Shown here: positions 21,449-32,129 of the stretch, in pieces
Numbering within the stretch: the stretch's first letter is position 1
Layout: every line of letters starts with the position of its first letter
Assembly (NCBI GenBank): GCA_051453625.1
Contig: JBOZIK010000001.1
Coordinates: 182,776,652 to 182,840,651 of the forward strand
Reading direction: 5' to 3'
DNA length: 64,000 bases
DNA from: Welwitschia mirabilis
Lineage: Eukaryota; Gnetophyta; Gnetopsida; Welwitschiales
Program-made: the position numbers and the translations under genes
The notes under the pieces: generated by a model
What the model saw: only the letters and a program-made list of their open reading frames with translations
Database searches by the model: none
What the model was told of the DNA's origin: nothing

Positions 21449-23059
21449 AGCTATTTATTAGATAAATATTTTGATAATTCACATGTAAAAGCACAAGTTA
21501 GAAAAACTTTTAAGATCTTTCATCCCCCAAATCCATAAGTTATATGTTCTCTTATTAAATCAAAAATATTGAATTCAACCTTAACTCCATTCTCCACTAA
21601 TATTAGTATTTACGATTTAAAAAAAAAAAAAAACCTAATAGGACTATGAATGAGGATCTAAAATAAAGGGGAAAAATATGAAATCTAATAAAAAGAAATA
21701 AAAATGACATCCTCTTTACATCTTTTAAGATTAGAAGTGGTAAAAGCTTAGGAGTTAAATAATAGCTCATGAGAGGAAAATTGTAAATCTAAAGCTATAA
21801 TATTAATCTCTTTTAGCAATAAAAAAATTAAAAAAAGTAAATTAATAGAGATAAATTTCTAAATACATTTCTATTAGAGCTTATTAATAAAGACTTGGGT
21901 ATTCTAAGAGATAATATTCATTAGACTGAATGTTGGATGAATGACCTCCATTAATATTAACATAAACAACTACATCACCATTAACAAATTTAAAAGTGAG
22001 AATTAGATTTAAAATAACATACTTTAAATAAATTTATTAAGGAGTGATCAAATAATAAACATGTTTAAATATTTTTTTATAAGTGATTAAAATAAAACCT
22101 TTTTCATCCATAAGTAATTAACTATTAAAATAAGAAGATGCATTATTTGAGGAAGAAAGTAATGGAGATAGGAAAAATGTATTTGATGTACCTTTGATAG
22201 ACCAATTCCTAATTTTGTAATTTGATCATTTTCATAGGTGTTAAAGAATAGTGAATAATATGTAGTGGTGGATTTAACATAGCTTTTTGTTACTTTACTA
22301 AAAGAGTAACTCATTGAATATGATACTTAAGGTAGCTACAGTAAGATATGTGATGATCATCATAATGAAAATATACACATGAGTTAGGAAAATTAAAATA
22401 ATCAGTATTTTTAGTAAAAATATAATCCTTAGCATTCACAGTTAAATATACTCACACTCTACTAAAGTAATCCCTAGAAAGTAATATGTCTTATGAATAA
22501 CATTAAACGCAAAATCTTCTACATGAAGGATAGGATCGATGTAACTAATAATGTTACATTCAAAACAATGAAAAATAATTAACAGATTTGGAAGTTTGAG
22601 ATAGCATGAAATTTTAGCATAAGTTAGATAAATTATTTTAAAATTAAATTTTCATTCATGTGTAATTGAGCTTACTAATATAGTTGAAAAAATTCAAGGA
22701 TCTAATAACTTACGAATTATTTTAGGAGAAAAAGCTTCACCAACATAAACCCCTTAACAAAATATCATGTCATAAAACTCTAAGATCATGAGTACCATGA
22801 ATTTGTTTAGTATGCATAAAAATCAAAACATGATGCAATATGAAACCAATAATTTAAAGGAAAATATACTATAAAGTAAAATGTTGGATATGTCCTCATA
22901 ATTAATAGTAAAAAAAAAAAAAAAAATCTAGATGTAATCCTAGCTTAGAGGAAAGTGAAGAATATTTAGGTGAATAATTGTACTTAGGATCAAGACATGT
23001 AGAGTGACTTATGATGATAATGATTATCCATTATTAAATTTAGTTAAATACTTATATAA
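21449..23059. other. Unassigned AT-rich DNA between the two copia elements
   Basis: No clear gene. Homopolymer A runs lie near 21619 and 22909. A minus-strand open frame of 75 codons (22087-22314) is preceded by a stretch that could be read as a broken CX2CX4HX4C-like knuckle near 22350-22400, but one Cys is Phe and the match is weak. Confidence 0.4.
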
Positions 23060-23064
23060 TTTAT
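23060..23064. repeat. Target-site duplication of Copia-2, left copy
   Basis: TTTAT immediately before the LTR start is repeated as TTTAT at 36071-36075 immediately after the LTR end. Five base pairs is the usual length for copia insertions. Confidence 0.8.
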
Positions 23065-24733
23065 TATTGAGTTATTATTTACTAATTTGATATCAAACTA
23101 ATGTTATCTGTTTAGTAAAACATATTGTATCTGGAATAGAAAATATTAATCATTATAGAATAAAAGCTAAAATAATTTGTTACAATTTGAACCTGAACTT
23201 GTCATTCTTTATATCCTTTAAGGGGTTAATTAGATTTGTAAGGAGTTAACTGCACCTAAAGCTTATATTGAAATAAACTGAATTTATAGGGATCAACTAG
23301 ATAAATATGGGGTCAACTAGATCTGATAGTCTAATACTTCATAACTAGTCTTCAAGGGGTCGATCAAATTCCTAAGGGATTACTTAGACCTAAGCATAAA
23401 ATTTGTGAAATTAATCATCAAGGATCAACTAGATTCCTAAGGGGTTAGCTAAACCTAAGCATTAAACTTTCACAATCGATCATCAAGGGGTTGACTAGAT
23501 TCCTAAGGAGTCAATCAGACCTAGAGAAAAAATAGTATTACAATTTTTTGTGAATAAGGAAGTGACTAGATGAATATGCAGGTGACTGGACAAGTGATTG
23601 ACTAGACCCTAAAGGGTTAATCAAAGATGGAGTCATAAGACATAGGGGTCAACTTGAATAATACGAGGANNNNNNNNNNNNNNNNNNNNNNNNNNNNNNN
23701 NNNNNNNNNNNNNNNNNNNNNNNNNNNNNNNNNNNNNNNNNNNNNNNNNNNNNNNNNNNNNNNNNNNNNTAAACCTAAGAATTAAACTTTCACATTCGAT
23801 CATCAAGGGGTTGACTAGATTCCTAAGGGGTCAAATAGACCTAGAGAAAAAATACTATTACAATTTTTCATGAATAAGGAAGTGACCAGATGAATATGCA
23901 GGTGACTGGACAAGTGATTGACTAGACCCTAAATGGTTAACCAAAGATGGAGTCATAAGACATAGGGGTCAACTGGAATAATACGAGGGTAATTAACTTT
24001 AGTGATGACACCAGACGGGGTTGACCAGATATTTTTAGGGGTTGATTGATCATGAATAAAATGGGATTTTTTAGCCATTATAAACTCATGTTTATCCACT
24101 AGAAGATCTTTTTATATTAGAAAAATTCTAAAAGGCTTTCACTATATATTTTCCAAAAGTAAAAATCACTGTGTGACTTTTTAAATCTTTGCAAAATCAT
24201 TTGTTGTACTCATTGGCATTCTTTCTACCTAACTAAAGATGAACCAAGAGATGTTATTAACATTGTATACTTGATTAAGTCAGTTGTACTATACACTTGG
24301 GAATTATGCCATCTTCTCAAGCAATGTAGCAAAACTATTCCTAAGCTAGATATCAAGTGAAACCTATACATTTTAATAAATCATTATCACTGCTTAACAT
24401 TCTTTGTAAAGATTGAGACCAAGTCGCAGAAAAGTTTAATTCTAAAGGTTACAAGTAAACCTAGAATACCTAAAAAGAGATTAATAGAGATCTAAATTAG
24501 GCTTGAGTAGAAGTTAATCATTGAGATTAGAGTAGGAGTTTTTCCCGAATCACTGTAAATCTTGTAGGCATCCTCTTTAGTATCTTTGTGCTTTCTGTTT
24601 TTATTTTTTAGAATAGTTTCAATTTTATTTACTCATAGTTTTAATGTTCATTTAAAGTAAAAATAATTTTTATGAAGTTATCTAATTATTTTTAAATCTT
24701 ATTCATACCCCTTCTAGGGTTCTCAATCCTACA
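23065..24733 (+). repeat. 5' LTR of Copia-2
   Basis: Begins TATTGAGTTATTATTTACTA and ends CTCAATCCTACA before the primer site. A 100-N gap at 23670-23769 is flanked by a repeated block (23448-23669 and 23770-23989). A second partial copy of the LTR's latter half (24904-25376) appears after the gap at 24804-24903 and runs straight into gag. Confidence 0.85.
23300..24060. promoter_or_regulatory. Dense W-box cores in the Copia-2 LTR
   Basis: Ten intact TTGAC/GTCAA cores can be read here, e.g. GGGGTCAACTAG, GGGGTTGACTAG, GATTGACTAGACC and GGGGTTGACCAG. Some are counted twice because of the gap-flank duplication. They sit in a degenerate repeat built on CTAAGGGGTCAACCAGA-like units. Confidence 0.45.
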
Positions 24734-25376
24734 TTTAGTATTAAAGCTTAGTTAGTTTGTGTTAGATCCTAATAGATCTAGACTCTAGAACTCCCCAAAA
24801 AAANNNNNNNNNNNNNNNNNNNNNNNNNNNNNNNNNNNNNNNNNNNNNNNNNNNNNNNNNNNNNNNNNNNNNNNNNNNNNNNNNNNNNNNNNNNNNNNNN
24901 NNNTTTGCAAAATCATTTGTTATACTCATTGGCATTCTTTCTACCTAACTAAAGTTGAACCAAGAGCTATTATTAACATTGTATACTTGGTTAAGTCAGT
25001 TGTACTATACACTTGGGAATTATGCCATCTTCTCAAGTAATGTAGTAATACTATTCCTAAGCTAGAGATCAAGTGAAACCTATACATTTTAATAAATCAT
25101 TATCACTGCTTAACATTCTTTATAAAGATTGAGATTAAGTCGCAGAAAAGTTTAATTGTAAAGGTTACAAGTAAACCTAGAATACCTAAAAAGAGATTAA
25201 TAGAAATCTAGATTAGGCTTGGGTAGAAGTTAATCATTGAGATTAGAGTAGGATATTTTCCCGAATCACTATAAATCTTGTAGGCATCCTCTTTAGTATT
25301 TCTATGCTTTCTGTTTTTATTTTTTAGAATAGTTTCAATTTTATGTGCTCATAGTTTTAGTGTTCATTTAAAGTAA
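24188..25376. repeat. Repeated LTR piece around the gap at 24804
   Basis: 24188-24665 recurs at 24904-25376. The right copy loses the LTR terminus and primer site and joins directly to gag, so the order here is probably an assembly misjoin or a real internal deletion in one copy. Confidence 0.85.
24736..24747 (+). promoter_or_regulatory. Decayed initiator-Met primer site (Copia-2)
   Basis: TAGTATTAAAGC against the canonical TGGTATCAGAGC: three differences, all G-to-A or C-to-T. It follows the LTR end ACA by two bases, as in Copia-1. Confidence 0.85.
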
Positions 25377-25384
25377 TCCATTAG

Positions 25385-27150
25385 ATGGACTTTCCATTAG
25401 TTATCCATCCATGTTTGATGGATTAAACTATACATATTGGAAAGCCCATATAAGAATCTTCATTAGGTTCCTAGATGTAGACATCGAAGAGGTTATTTAC
25501 AATGGTTTTATTATGCCCACTCTAAATGAAATTGATTCCCATAAAAATACCATTGCAGTAGTAAAAATTAGAGATCAATGGACTACCACTGATAGATCCA
25601 AAGCTACCATAAATAATCATGATCTTAATGCAATTTTTTATGTAGTTTATGTAGATGAGTTCAAATGAATTATAAACTATGAAATGCAAAAGAAGCTTCG
25701 GACATCTTTCAAATTGNNNNNNNNNNNNNNNNNNNNNNNNNNNNNNNNNNNNNNNNNNNNNNNNNNNNNNNNNNNNNNNNNNNNNNNNNNNNNNNNNNNN
25801 NNNNNNNNNNNNNNNNCAATTTTTTATGTAGTTTATGCAGATGAGTTCAAATGAATTATAAACTGTGAAATGCAAAAGAAGCTTTGGACATCTTTCAAAT
25901 TACACATGAAGGAATATCCACTATCAAGTAGATCAAACTCCAAATGCTCATTTCCAAATTTGAAGATAATTATATGGATGAGGAAGAGACTCTACAAGAA
26001 TTCTTTGCCAAACTTATTAACATCATAAATTCCATGATGAGTCTAAATGAAAGAATGGNNNNNNNNNNNNNNNNNNNNNNNNNNNNNNNNNNNNNNNNNN
26101 NNNNNNNNNNNNNNNNNNNNNNNNNNNNNNNNNNNNNNNNNNNNNNNNNNNNNNNNNNTGTCAAGTAGGTCAAACTCCAAATGCTCATTTTCAAATTTGA
26201 AGATAATTATATGGATGAGGAGAGACTCTATAAGAATTCTTTGCTAAACTTATTGACATCATAAATTCCATGATGAGTCTAAATGAAAGAATGGATTAGG
26301 CAAAGGTGGTTCGAAAAGTATTGAGATTCCTTCCAAAAAGATTTAAGACAAAAATCACTGCACTTAAAAAAAGTAAGGATATAAATCTGATGGCGCTTAA
26401 GGAANNNNNNNNNNNNNNNNNNNNNNNNNNNNNNNNNNNNNNNNNNNNNNNNNNNNNNNNNNNNNNNNNNNNNNNNNNNNNNNNNNNNNNNNNNNNNNNN
26501 NNNNNNNNNNNNNNNNNNNNNNNNNNNNNNNNNNNNNNNNNNNNNNNNNNNNNNNNNNNNNNNNNNNNNNNNNNNNNNNNNNNNNNNNNNNNNNNNNNNN
26601 NNNNNNNNNNNNNNNNNNNNNNNNNNNNNNNNNNNNNNNNNNNNNNNNNNNNNNNNNNNNNNNNNNNNNNNNNNNNNNNNNNNNNNNNNNNNNNNNNNNN
26701 NNNNNNNNNNNNNNNNNNNNNNNNNNNNNNNNNNNNNNNNNNNNNNNNNNNNNNNNNNNNNNNNNNNNNNNNNNNNNNNNNNNNNNNNNNNNNNNNNNNN
26801 NNNNNNNNNNNNNNNNNNNNNNNNNNNNNNNNNNNNNNNNNNNNNNNNNNNNNNNNNNNNNNNNNNNNNNNNNNNNNNNNNNNNNNNNNNNNNNNNNNNN
26901 NNNNNNNNNNNNNNNNNNNNNNNNNNNNNNNNNNNAAAACAAATGAAGATCTTAATGATGATGAAGTTACTATATTAGCAGAGAGATTTAAGAAATTTTT
27001 GCACAAAAGAAAAAAAGAAGGTAAGACAAGCAGAGCAATAAAAAGAAGTCACTCCAAGTTCAAAAAATATCAGGACAAAGGAAAGGAGACCTAATGTTAT
27101 GCATGCAAAGTTATGGACAGATTGTAAATGAGTGTCCAAAAAAGAGAATA
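25385..27150 (+). pseudogene. Copia-2 gag (UBN2 type), decayed and gapped
   Basis: An open run of 85 codons (25411-25668) reads MFDGLNYTYWKAHIRIFIRF, then LDVDIEEVIYNGFIMPTL, then IRDQWTTTDRSKATINNHDL, matching gag of Copia-1 and the family string FDGxNYxYWKxRM. After gaps the frame resumes with MSLNERM and VRKVLRFLPKRFKTKITALK, then LNDDEVTILAERFKKFL. A zinc knuckle begins CYACK at about 27094 but is broken by a small deletion before VNECPKK. Gaps at 25717, 26059 and 26405 remove or repeat parts; the blocks near 25631/25817 and 25922/26159 are duplicated flanks. Confidence 0.85.
26405..26935. other. Assembly gap (531 N)
   Basis: Unresolved, inside Copia-2 gag. Confidence 0.99.
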
Positions 27151-27599
27151 AATAAAATCAAAGAAATATTCATTCATTACTACATAGAGTAATGTAGATG
27201 AAGAGAATGATAATAGTTCTAGCCAAGAATTAGATGGAGATAGAAGGCTCTCATTCATGATAATTATGTCTCCATTATAGATCCTGCCTTGTTCATTTGA
27301 ACCTGATGATTTAGATCTCAATGATCTAAATAAGATTGTGAAAGCTCTCATCAAAGAAAATAAGGAATTAGAAATAAAGTAAAAGATGGTTAAATCTTAA
27401 AATTCTAAACTTTTACTAGAGGTAAATAACTTGTCACATTTTTTTAATAAATTTTCAAGTGATTTAACTAAATTGAAATAGATGCTTGGAATACAGAAAC
27501 TAGATCATGATAAGACAGGTATTGGTTTTATCCTCCAAAGGCCAAAACATTAGCAAAATTAGGTAATTTGGTAAAATAAGTTACATGTCATTTTTGTGG

Positions 27600-28110
27600 T
27601 GATTCAGATCATTCTAAGTTATTCTGTAATGCTAGCAAATTAATGTTGTTTTCAAATTCCATTAGTATCTTTCCTTTTAAATTCATAACAAGAGAAGTAT
27701 ACCACATCAGTCCAAAAGGATAAAGTAGGTAAGACTAATAATTTGAAAATCCTTTTGATTCAAATAGCTTCTAAGGTAACAAATGAAACTAGCTAGTACT
27801 TGGACAACGAGTGTTCTTGACATATGATAGGAGACAAGTCTAGGTTTAAGTAGCTAGATTACTTTAATGATGAAGAGGTTGCTTTTAAGGATAATGAAAG
27901 AAATAAAATCAAAGATATCAAAAGAATCGATGGGAAAAAATTATCCAAAATAAATGAAGTTTTGTATGTTAATGATTTGAAACATAGTTTACTTAGCATT
28001 AGTCAAATTTGTAACAAAGGTCATAAAGTTATTTTCAATAGTATGAAATGCAAAGTTATACATGGTAAAATAAATGATATTATTATCAAACAAATAGAAT
28101 AGATAATGTA
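27600..28110 (+). pseudogene. Copia-2 protease region, decayed
   Basis: At 27797-27829 the frame reads YLDNECS-stop-HMIG, the WYLDSGCSxHMTG site with S to N and G to E changes. Downstream LSKINEVLYVNDLKHSLLSI and SQICNKGHKVIFN agree with Copia-1. The zinc site preceding integrase follows after a short gap at 28154-28253 flanked by a 34-bp repeat. Confidence 0.8.
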
Positions 28111-28289
28111 TATAGTATTGATCAATAATTTTTTACTTGTTATTGTTTTGATGNNNNNNNNNNNNNNNNNNNNNNNNNNNNNNNNNNNNNNNNNNNNNNN
28201 NNNNNNNNNNNNNNNNNNNNNNNNNNNNNNNNNNNNNNNNNNNNNNNNNNNNNGATCAATAATTTTTTACTTGTTATTGTTTTCATGTT

Positions 28290-29351
28290 AATTAAGAAGA
28301 GCTTTAGCATAAATGTCTAGGTTATGTGAATTATGATGATTTGAAAATGATTATTAGAAAATAAAGTATCAAAGAAATTTTAAAAATTAATATTAAAAAA
28401 CATAATATTTGTGATGCGTGCTAAAAAGAACAATAAGTAAGAACATCATATACAAGTAAAAACCAAGTTTCTACAATAATGCCTTTAGAGCTTATTTATA
28501 TAGATTTGGTAGAACTAGCTTAAACTTAAAGTCTAGAAGGAAAACTATATTTTTTAACTATGATTGATGATTACTCAAGATATACTTGGATTACCTTTCT
28601 TACAAATAAATCTAAAATGTATAAACATTAGACTGAAATATGTAATAGAATTTAAAATGAGACATGCTATACCTTAAAGAAAATAAAGAAGCGATCATGG
28701 TGGTGAGTTTATAAATCATTTATTTAAAAAGTACTATATTAAAAATGGTATTAATCACTAATTATAAGCTCTTAAAATACCTTAACAAAATGGAATTATT
28801 GAGAGAAAAAATAAAGTCCTTCAAAAAATTACAAGATAATGTTGAATGACAAGGAGGTTCCAAAAACTTTTTCGGCTGAAGCTGTAAGCACCATGTGTTA
28901 TATTATAAATAGAGTTTACCTTAGAATGGAAATGGATAAAACTCCTTATGAGCTATAAAAAGGAAGATAACCAAACATTTCTCACTTTAAAGTCTTTGGA
29001 AGTAAGTGCTACATATTAAAGGATAGAGAACACCTAAGCAAATTTGAATCTAAGGCTAATGAAGTAATATTTATGGGATATTCTACTAGAAGTAAAGCTT
29101 ACTATGTTTTCAATAAGAGAAGCTTAACTATGAAAGAGTCGATAAATGTGTAAATATAAGATGTTATCACAAAACCTATTTCTTCTAGTGATGAAGAAAA
29201 CATATCTTCAAGCATTCCCATAATAAAAGAAATTTTTGTCGAAAAAGAAGAAGACATTCCAATAAAAGAAGTTACTACTAAAAAGTTTAAAGAGATAAAA
29301 TATCATCCTTTAGAATCTATCTTTAGAGATGTTAGTCCAAAGATTAGAATA
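28290..29351 (+). pseudogene. Copia-2 integrase, first copy, decayed
   Basis: Reads LTMIDDYSRYTWITFLTNKS, keeping the first catalytic Asp region, then a frameshift at the SDHGGEF site (read as KKRSWW), then IPQQNGIIERKNKVLQKI-like codons, then SRLRM-type VYLRMEMDKTPYELW and IFMGYSTRSKAYYVFNKRS. The tail KEEDIPIKEVTTKKFKEI precedes the gap. It overlaps in content with the second copy at 29452-30305, and the two are visibly diverged at the nucleotide level. Confidence 0.85.
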
Positions 29352-29451
29352 NNNNNNNNNNNNNNNNNNNNNNNNNNNNNNNNNNNNNNNNNNNNNNNNN
29401 NNNNNNNNNNNNNNNNNNNNNNNNNNNNNNNNNNNNNNNNNNNNNNNNNNN

Positions 29452-30305
29452 ATTAATGATTTCTTAAGATATACATAGGTTGTATTTCTTTCAAATAAAT
29501 CTAAAACTTACAAACATTGGATTGAGATGTGCAATAAAATTCAAAATGAGAAAGGATATACCATAAAAAAAATAAGAAGTGATCATGGTGATGAGTTTGA
29601 AAATCATTTATTTTAGAAGTATTGTATTGACAACAGTATTGATTAGTAATTCTCAGCCCTTAAAACACCTCAACAAAATGGAATTGCTAAAAGAAAGAAT
29701 AGAGTCCTCCAACAAATGGCAGGAACAATGTGAAATGACAAAAAGGTTCCAAAAACTTTTTAGGCTAAAGATGTTAGTACCGCTTGGTATATCATAAACA
29801 ACATTTATATTAGATCAGGAATGGATAAAATGCCTTATGAGTTGTGGAAAGGAATAAAAGCAAACATTTCTTACTTTAAAGTCTTCGAGAGTAAGTGATT
29901 TATGTTAAACGACAGAGAACACTCGAGAAAATTTGAATCCAAAGCTCATGAAACAATATTTTTGGGATATTCTACTAGAAGTAGAGATTATCGTGTTTTT
30001 AATAAAAGTAGCTTAACTATGGAAGAATAAATAAATGTGCAAATAGATAATTTTAGCACAAAATCTATCCCTTCTAAGGATGAAAACATATCTCCAAGAG
30101 CCTTCACAACAAAAGAAATTTCTACCAAAAAAGGAGAAGAAGTTCCAACAAAAGAAGTCACTACTAAAAAGTTTCAAGAGCTAAAAGATCATCCTTTAGG
30201 GTCTATCATTGGAAATTTTAGATCAAAGATTAGAATAAGGAATATAATAAAGAATCTTTGTGCTTACATTTGTTATGTTTCACAAATTAAACCTAAAAAA
30301 ATTTG
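29452..30305 (+). pseudogene. Copia-2 integrase, second copy, decayed
   Basis: Reads FLSNKSKTYKHWIEMCNKIQ, then NEKGYTIKKIRSDHGDEFEN (catalytic Asp retained, GGEF changed to GDEF), then SALKTPQQNGIAKRKNRVLQ, then IRSGMDKMPYELWKGIK, then ISYFKVFESK, then FLGYSTRSRDYRVFNKSS. It has an 89-codon open tail from 30037 reading TKEISTKKGEEVPTKEVTTK and ELKDHPLGSIIGNF. This copy flows on into the RT region, so it is the one in register with the rest of pol. Confidence 0.88.
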
Positions 30306-31790
30306 AAGAAGCAGAATCCCATGCAGGATATGTAAGATGAGTTGCAACAATTTAAAAGGAATGATGTTTGGAAGATTGTTGAAAGGCCAAAGGATAAAAA
30401 TGTAATTGGGACAAGTGGATCTTTAAAAACAAATGTGATAAGCAAAACAATGTTATCAAAAACAAAATAAGATTAGTAGCACAAGGCTACAACCAAATCA
30501 AAGGTATTGATGTTGATGATACTTTTACTTTTGTTATAAGGCTCGATATTATTAGAATGTTGTTATTTCATGTAACCTTTAAGAATATTAAAGTGTATCA
30601 AATGGATGTAAAAGGTGCCTTTTTAAATGGAACCTTAAATGAAGAAGTATATGTAAAACAACCATAAGGTTTTATAGATCCTTACAAATCTGATTATGTG
30701 TATAAACTTAAGAAGGCTTTGTATGAGTTGAAGCAAGATCTAAGAGCTTGGTATGAAAAGTAAGCTACATTTCTAAATGAAAATGGTCATATCTTTGAAA
30801 TGGTTGATAAAACTTAATTTATCAAGAAATTAAAAAAGGATTTTATTATTGTACAAATTTATGTGAATGATATCATTTTTATTACATCTAGCAAAGTCTT
30901 ATCAAATGAATTTTAAAATATCATGATAACACACTTTGAGATGGATATGCTTAGTAAAGTTAGAATGTTTCTTGGATTATAGATTAAGCAATCAAAAAAA
31001 TGAAATTTTTGTATCTTAGTCTAAATATGCAAAGGATTTGATCAAATGATTTAGATTAGAAAATGCTAAAACAATGAACACTCCTATATCTACTTCTTGT
31101 AAAGTTAGTCTAGATGAACATGAAAAATTAGTAGATCAAAAAATTTATAGAAGTATGATAGGAATTTTATTATATCTAACTATAAGTCTACCCAATATTA
31201 TGTTTAGAGTTAGTATATGTATAAGATATCAAATCCAACCAAAATAATCACACCTTTAAGCAGTTAAAAAGATAATAAAATATATAAAAGGCAATGTTAT
31301 TTTGGATTATGATATATAACCAAGACATCCTTTAATCTTAAAGGATTCAGTGATGTAGATTTAGTTATGTGTAAGAATGATAAGAAAAACACAAGTAGTA
31401 ATTACTTTTTATTAGGTTTATGCTTAGTGGAATGGGCTAGTAAAAAGAAAAACTCAATATCCATTTGAACAATAGAAGCTGAGTATATAACAGCAACGAG
31501 TTATTATGCTCATCTCCTTTGGATGAAGGAAATGCTAAAGGATTTTATTATATCTTCTAAATAGGTTCCCATTTTCTATGATAACACAAGTAAAATTAGT
31601 ATTTTTAAAAATTATATTCAACATTCTAGAACTAAACATATTAAATTAAGACATTGTTTTCTTAAAGATTAAGTTGAAAAAGGAAATATTTCTATGACTT
31701 TTGTTAGTATAGATTGTCAACTTACTGATATCTTTACTAAACCCTTGAACTTCAATAATTTTCTTTATATTCATATTGAAATGGGATTAT
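30306..31790 (+). pseudogene. Copia-2 RT-RNase H, decayed
   Basis: The most complete RT in the window. It reads FKRNDVWKIVERPKDKNVIG, then RLVAQGYNQIKGIDVDDTFT, then KVYQMDVKGAFLNGTLNEEV (family VxQMDVKSAFLNGxLxEEV), then YKLKKALYELKQDLRAWYEK (family ALYGLKQAPRAWYE). The active site is IYVNDIIF at about 30857-30880 (YVDD with D to N, a G-to-A change). RNase H keeps NTSSNYFLLGLCLVEW-like and TIEAEYITATSYYAHLLWMK pieces. Stops replace Gln in KQPQGF and elsewhere. The end is near 31790. Confidence 0.92.
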
Positions 31791-32129
31791 CACTCCATCC
31801 TATTATTGATTGTAGGATGATTAACTAAATTTAGATTTAGTTAATTAAATGTAGTCAGTTAACTAGACTAAAAACCTAGTAATCCAAAATTAAAGTACTA
31901 TAATCCATGTCTCAATGGGTCAATTAGATTTCAAACTGATTGACTAGATCTATAGGATTATAGTATGGTAGAAAAGGTAATGGACTTAATTTTATTATTA
32001 AATATCACTTAATTCCCTTTTTCTTTAAAATCTAGTGAAGCCCAAATACTATTCATTATTTTCTATCTACCTATTTCCTTTAGATCTAACTTTTTCTTGG
32101 AGGTTTTCTAGTTTTTAAGCTCCTATCAT
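31791..32129. other. Copia-2 spacer between pol and ORF3
   Basis: No coding region. AGTCAGTTAACTAG and GGGTCAATTAGATTTC near 31845-31925 resemble the LTR-type W-box words, as in Copia-1. Confidence 0.5.

Noticed and set aside
10550-21453. Target-site duplication of Copia-1 (AGGCA / AGCTA)
   Set aside because: Only three of five bases agree; not reported as a duplication.
22300-22420. Possible retroviral zinc knuckle on the minus strand (CVYFHYDDHHISYCSYL)
   Set aside because: One Cys is replaced by Phe and the surrounding phases are full of stops; too weak to call.
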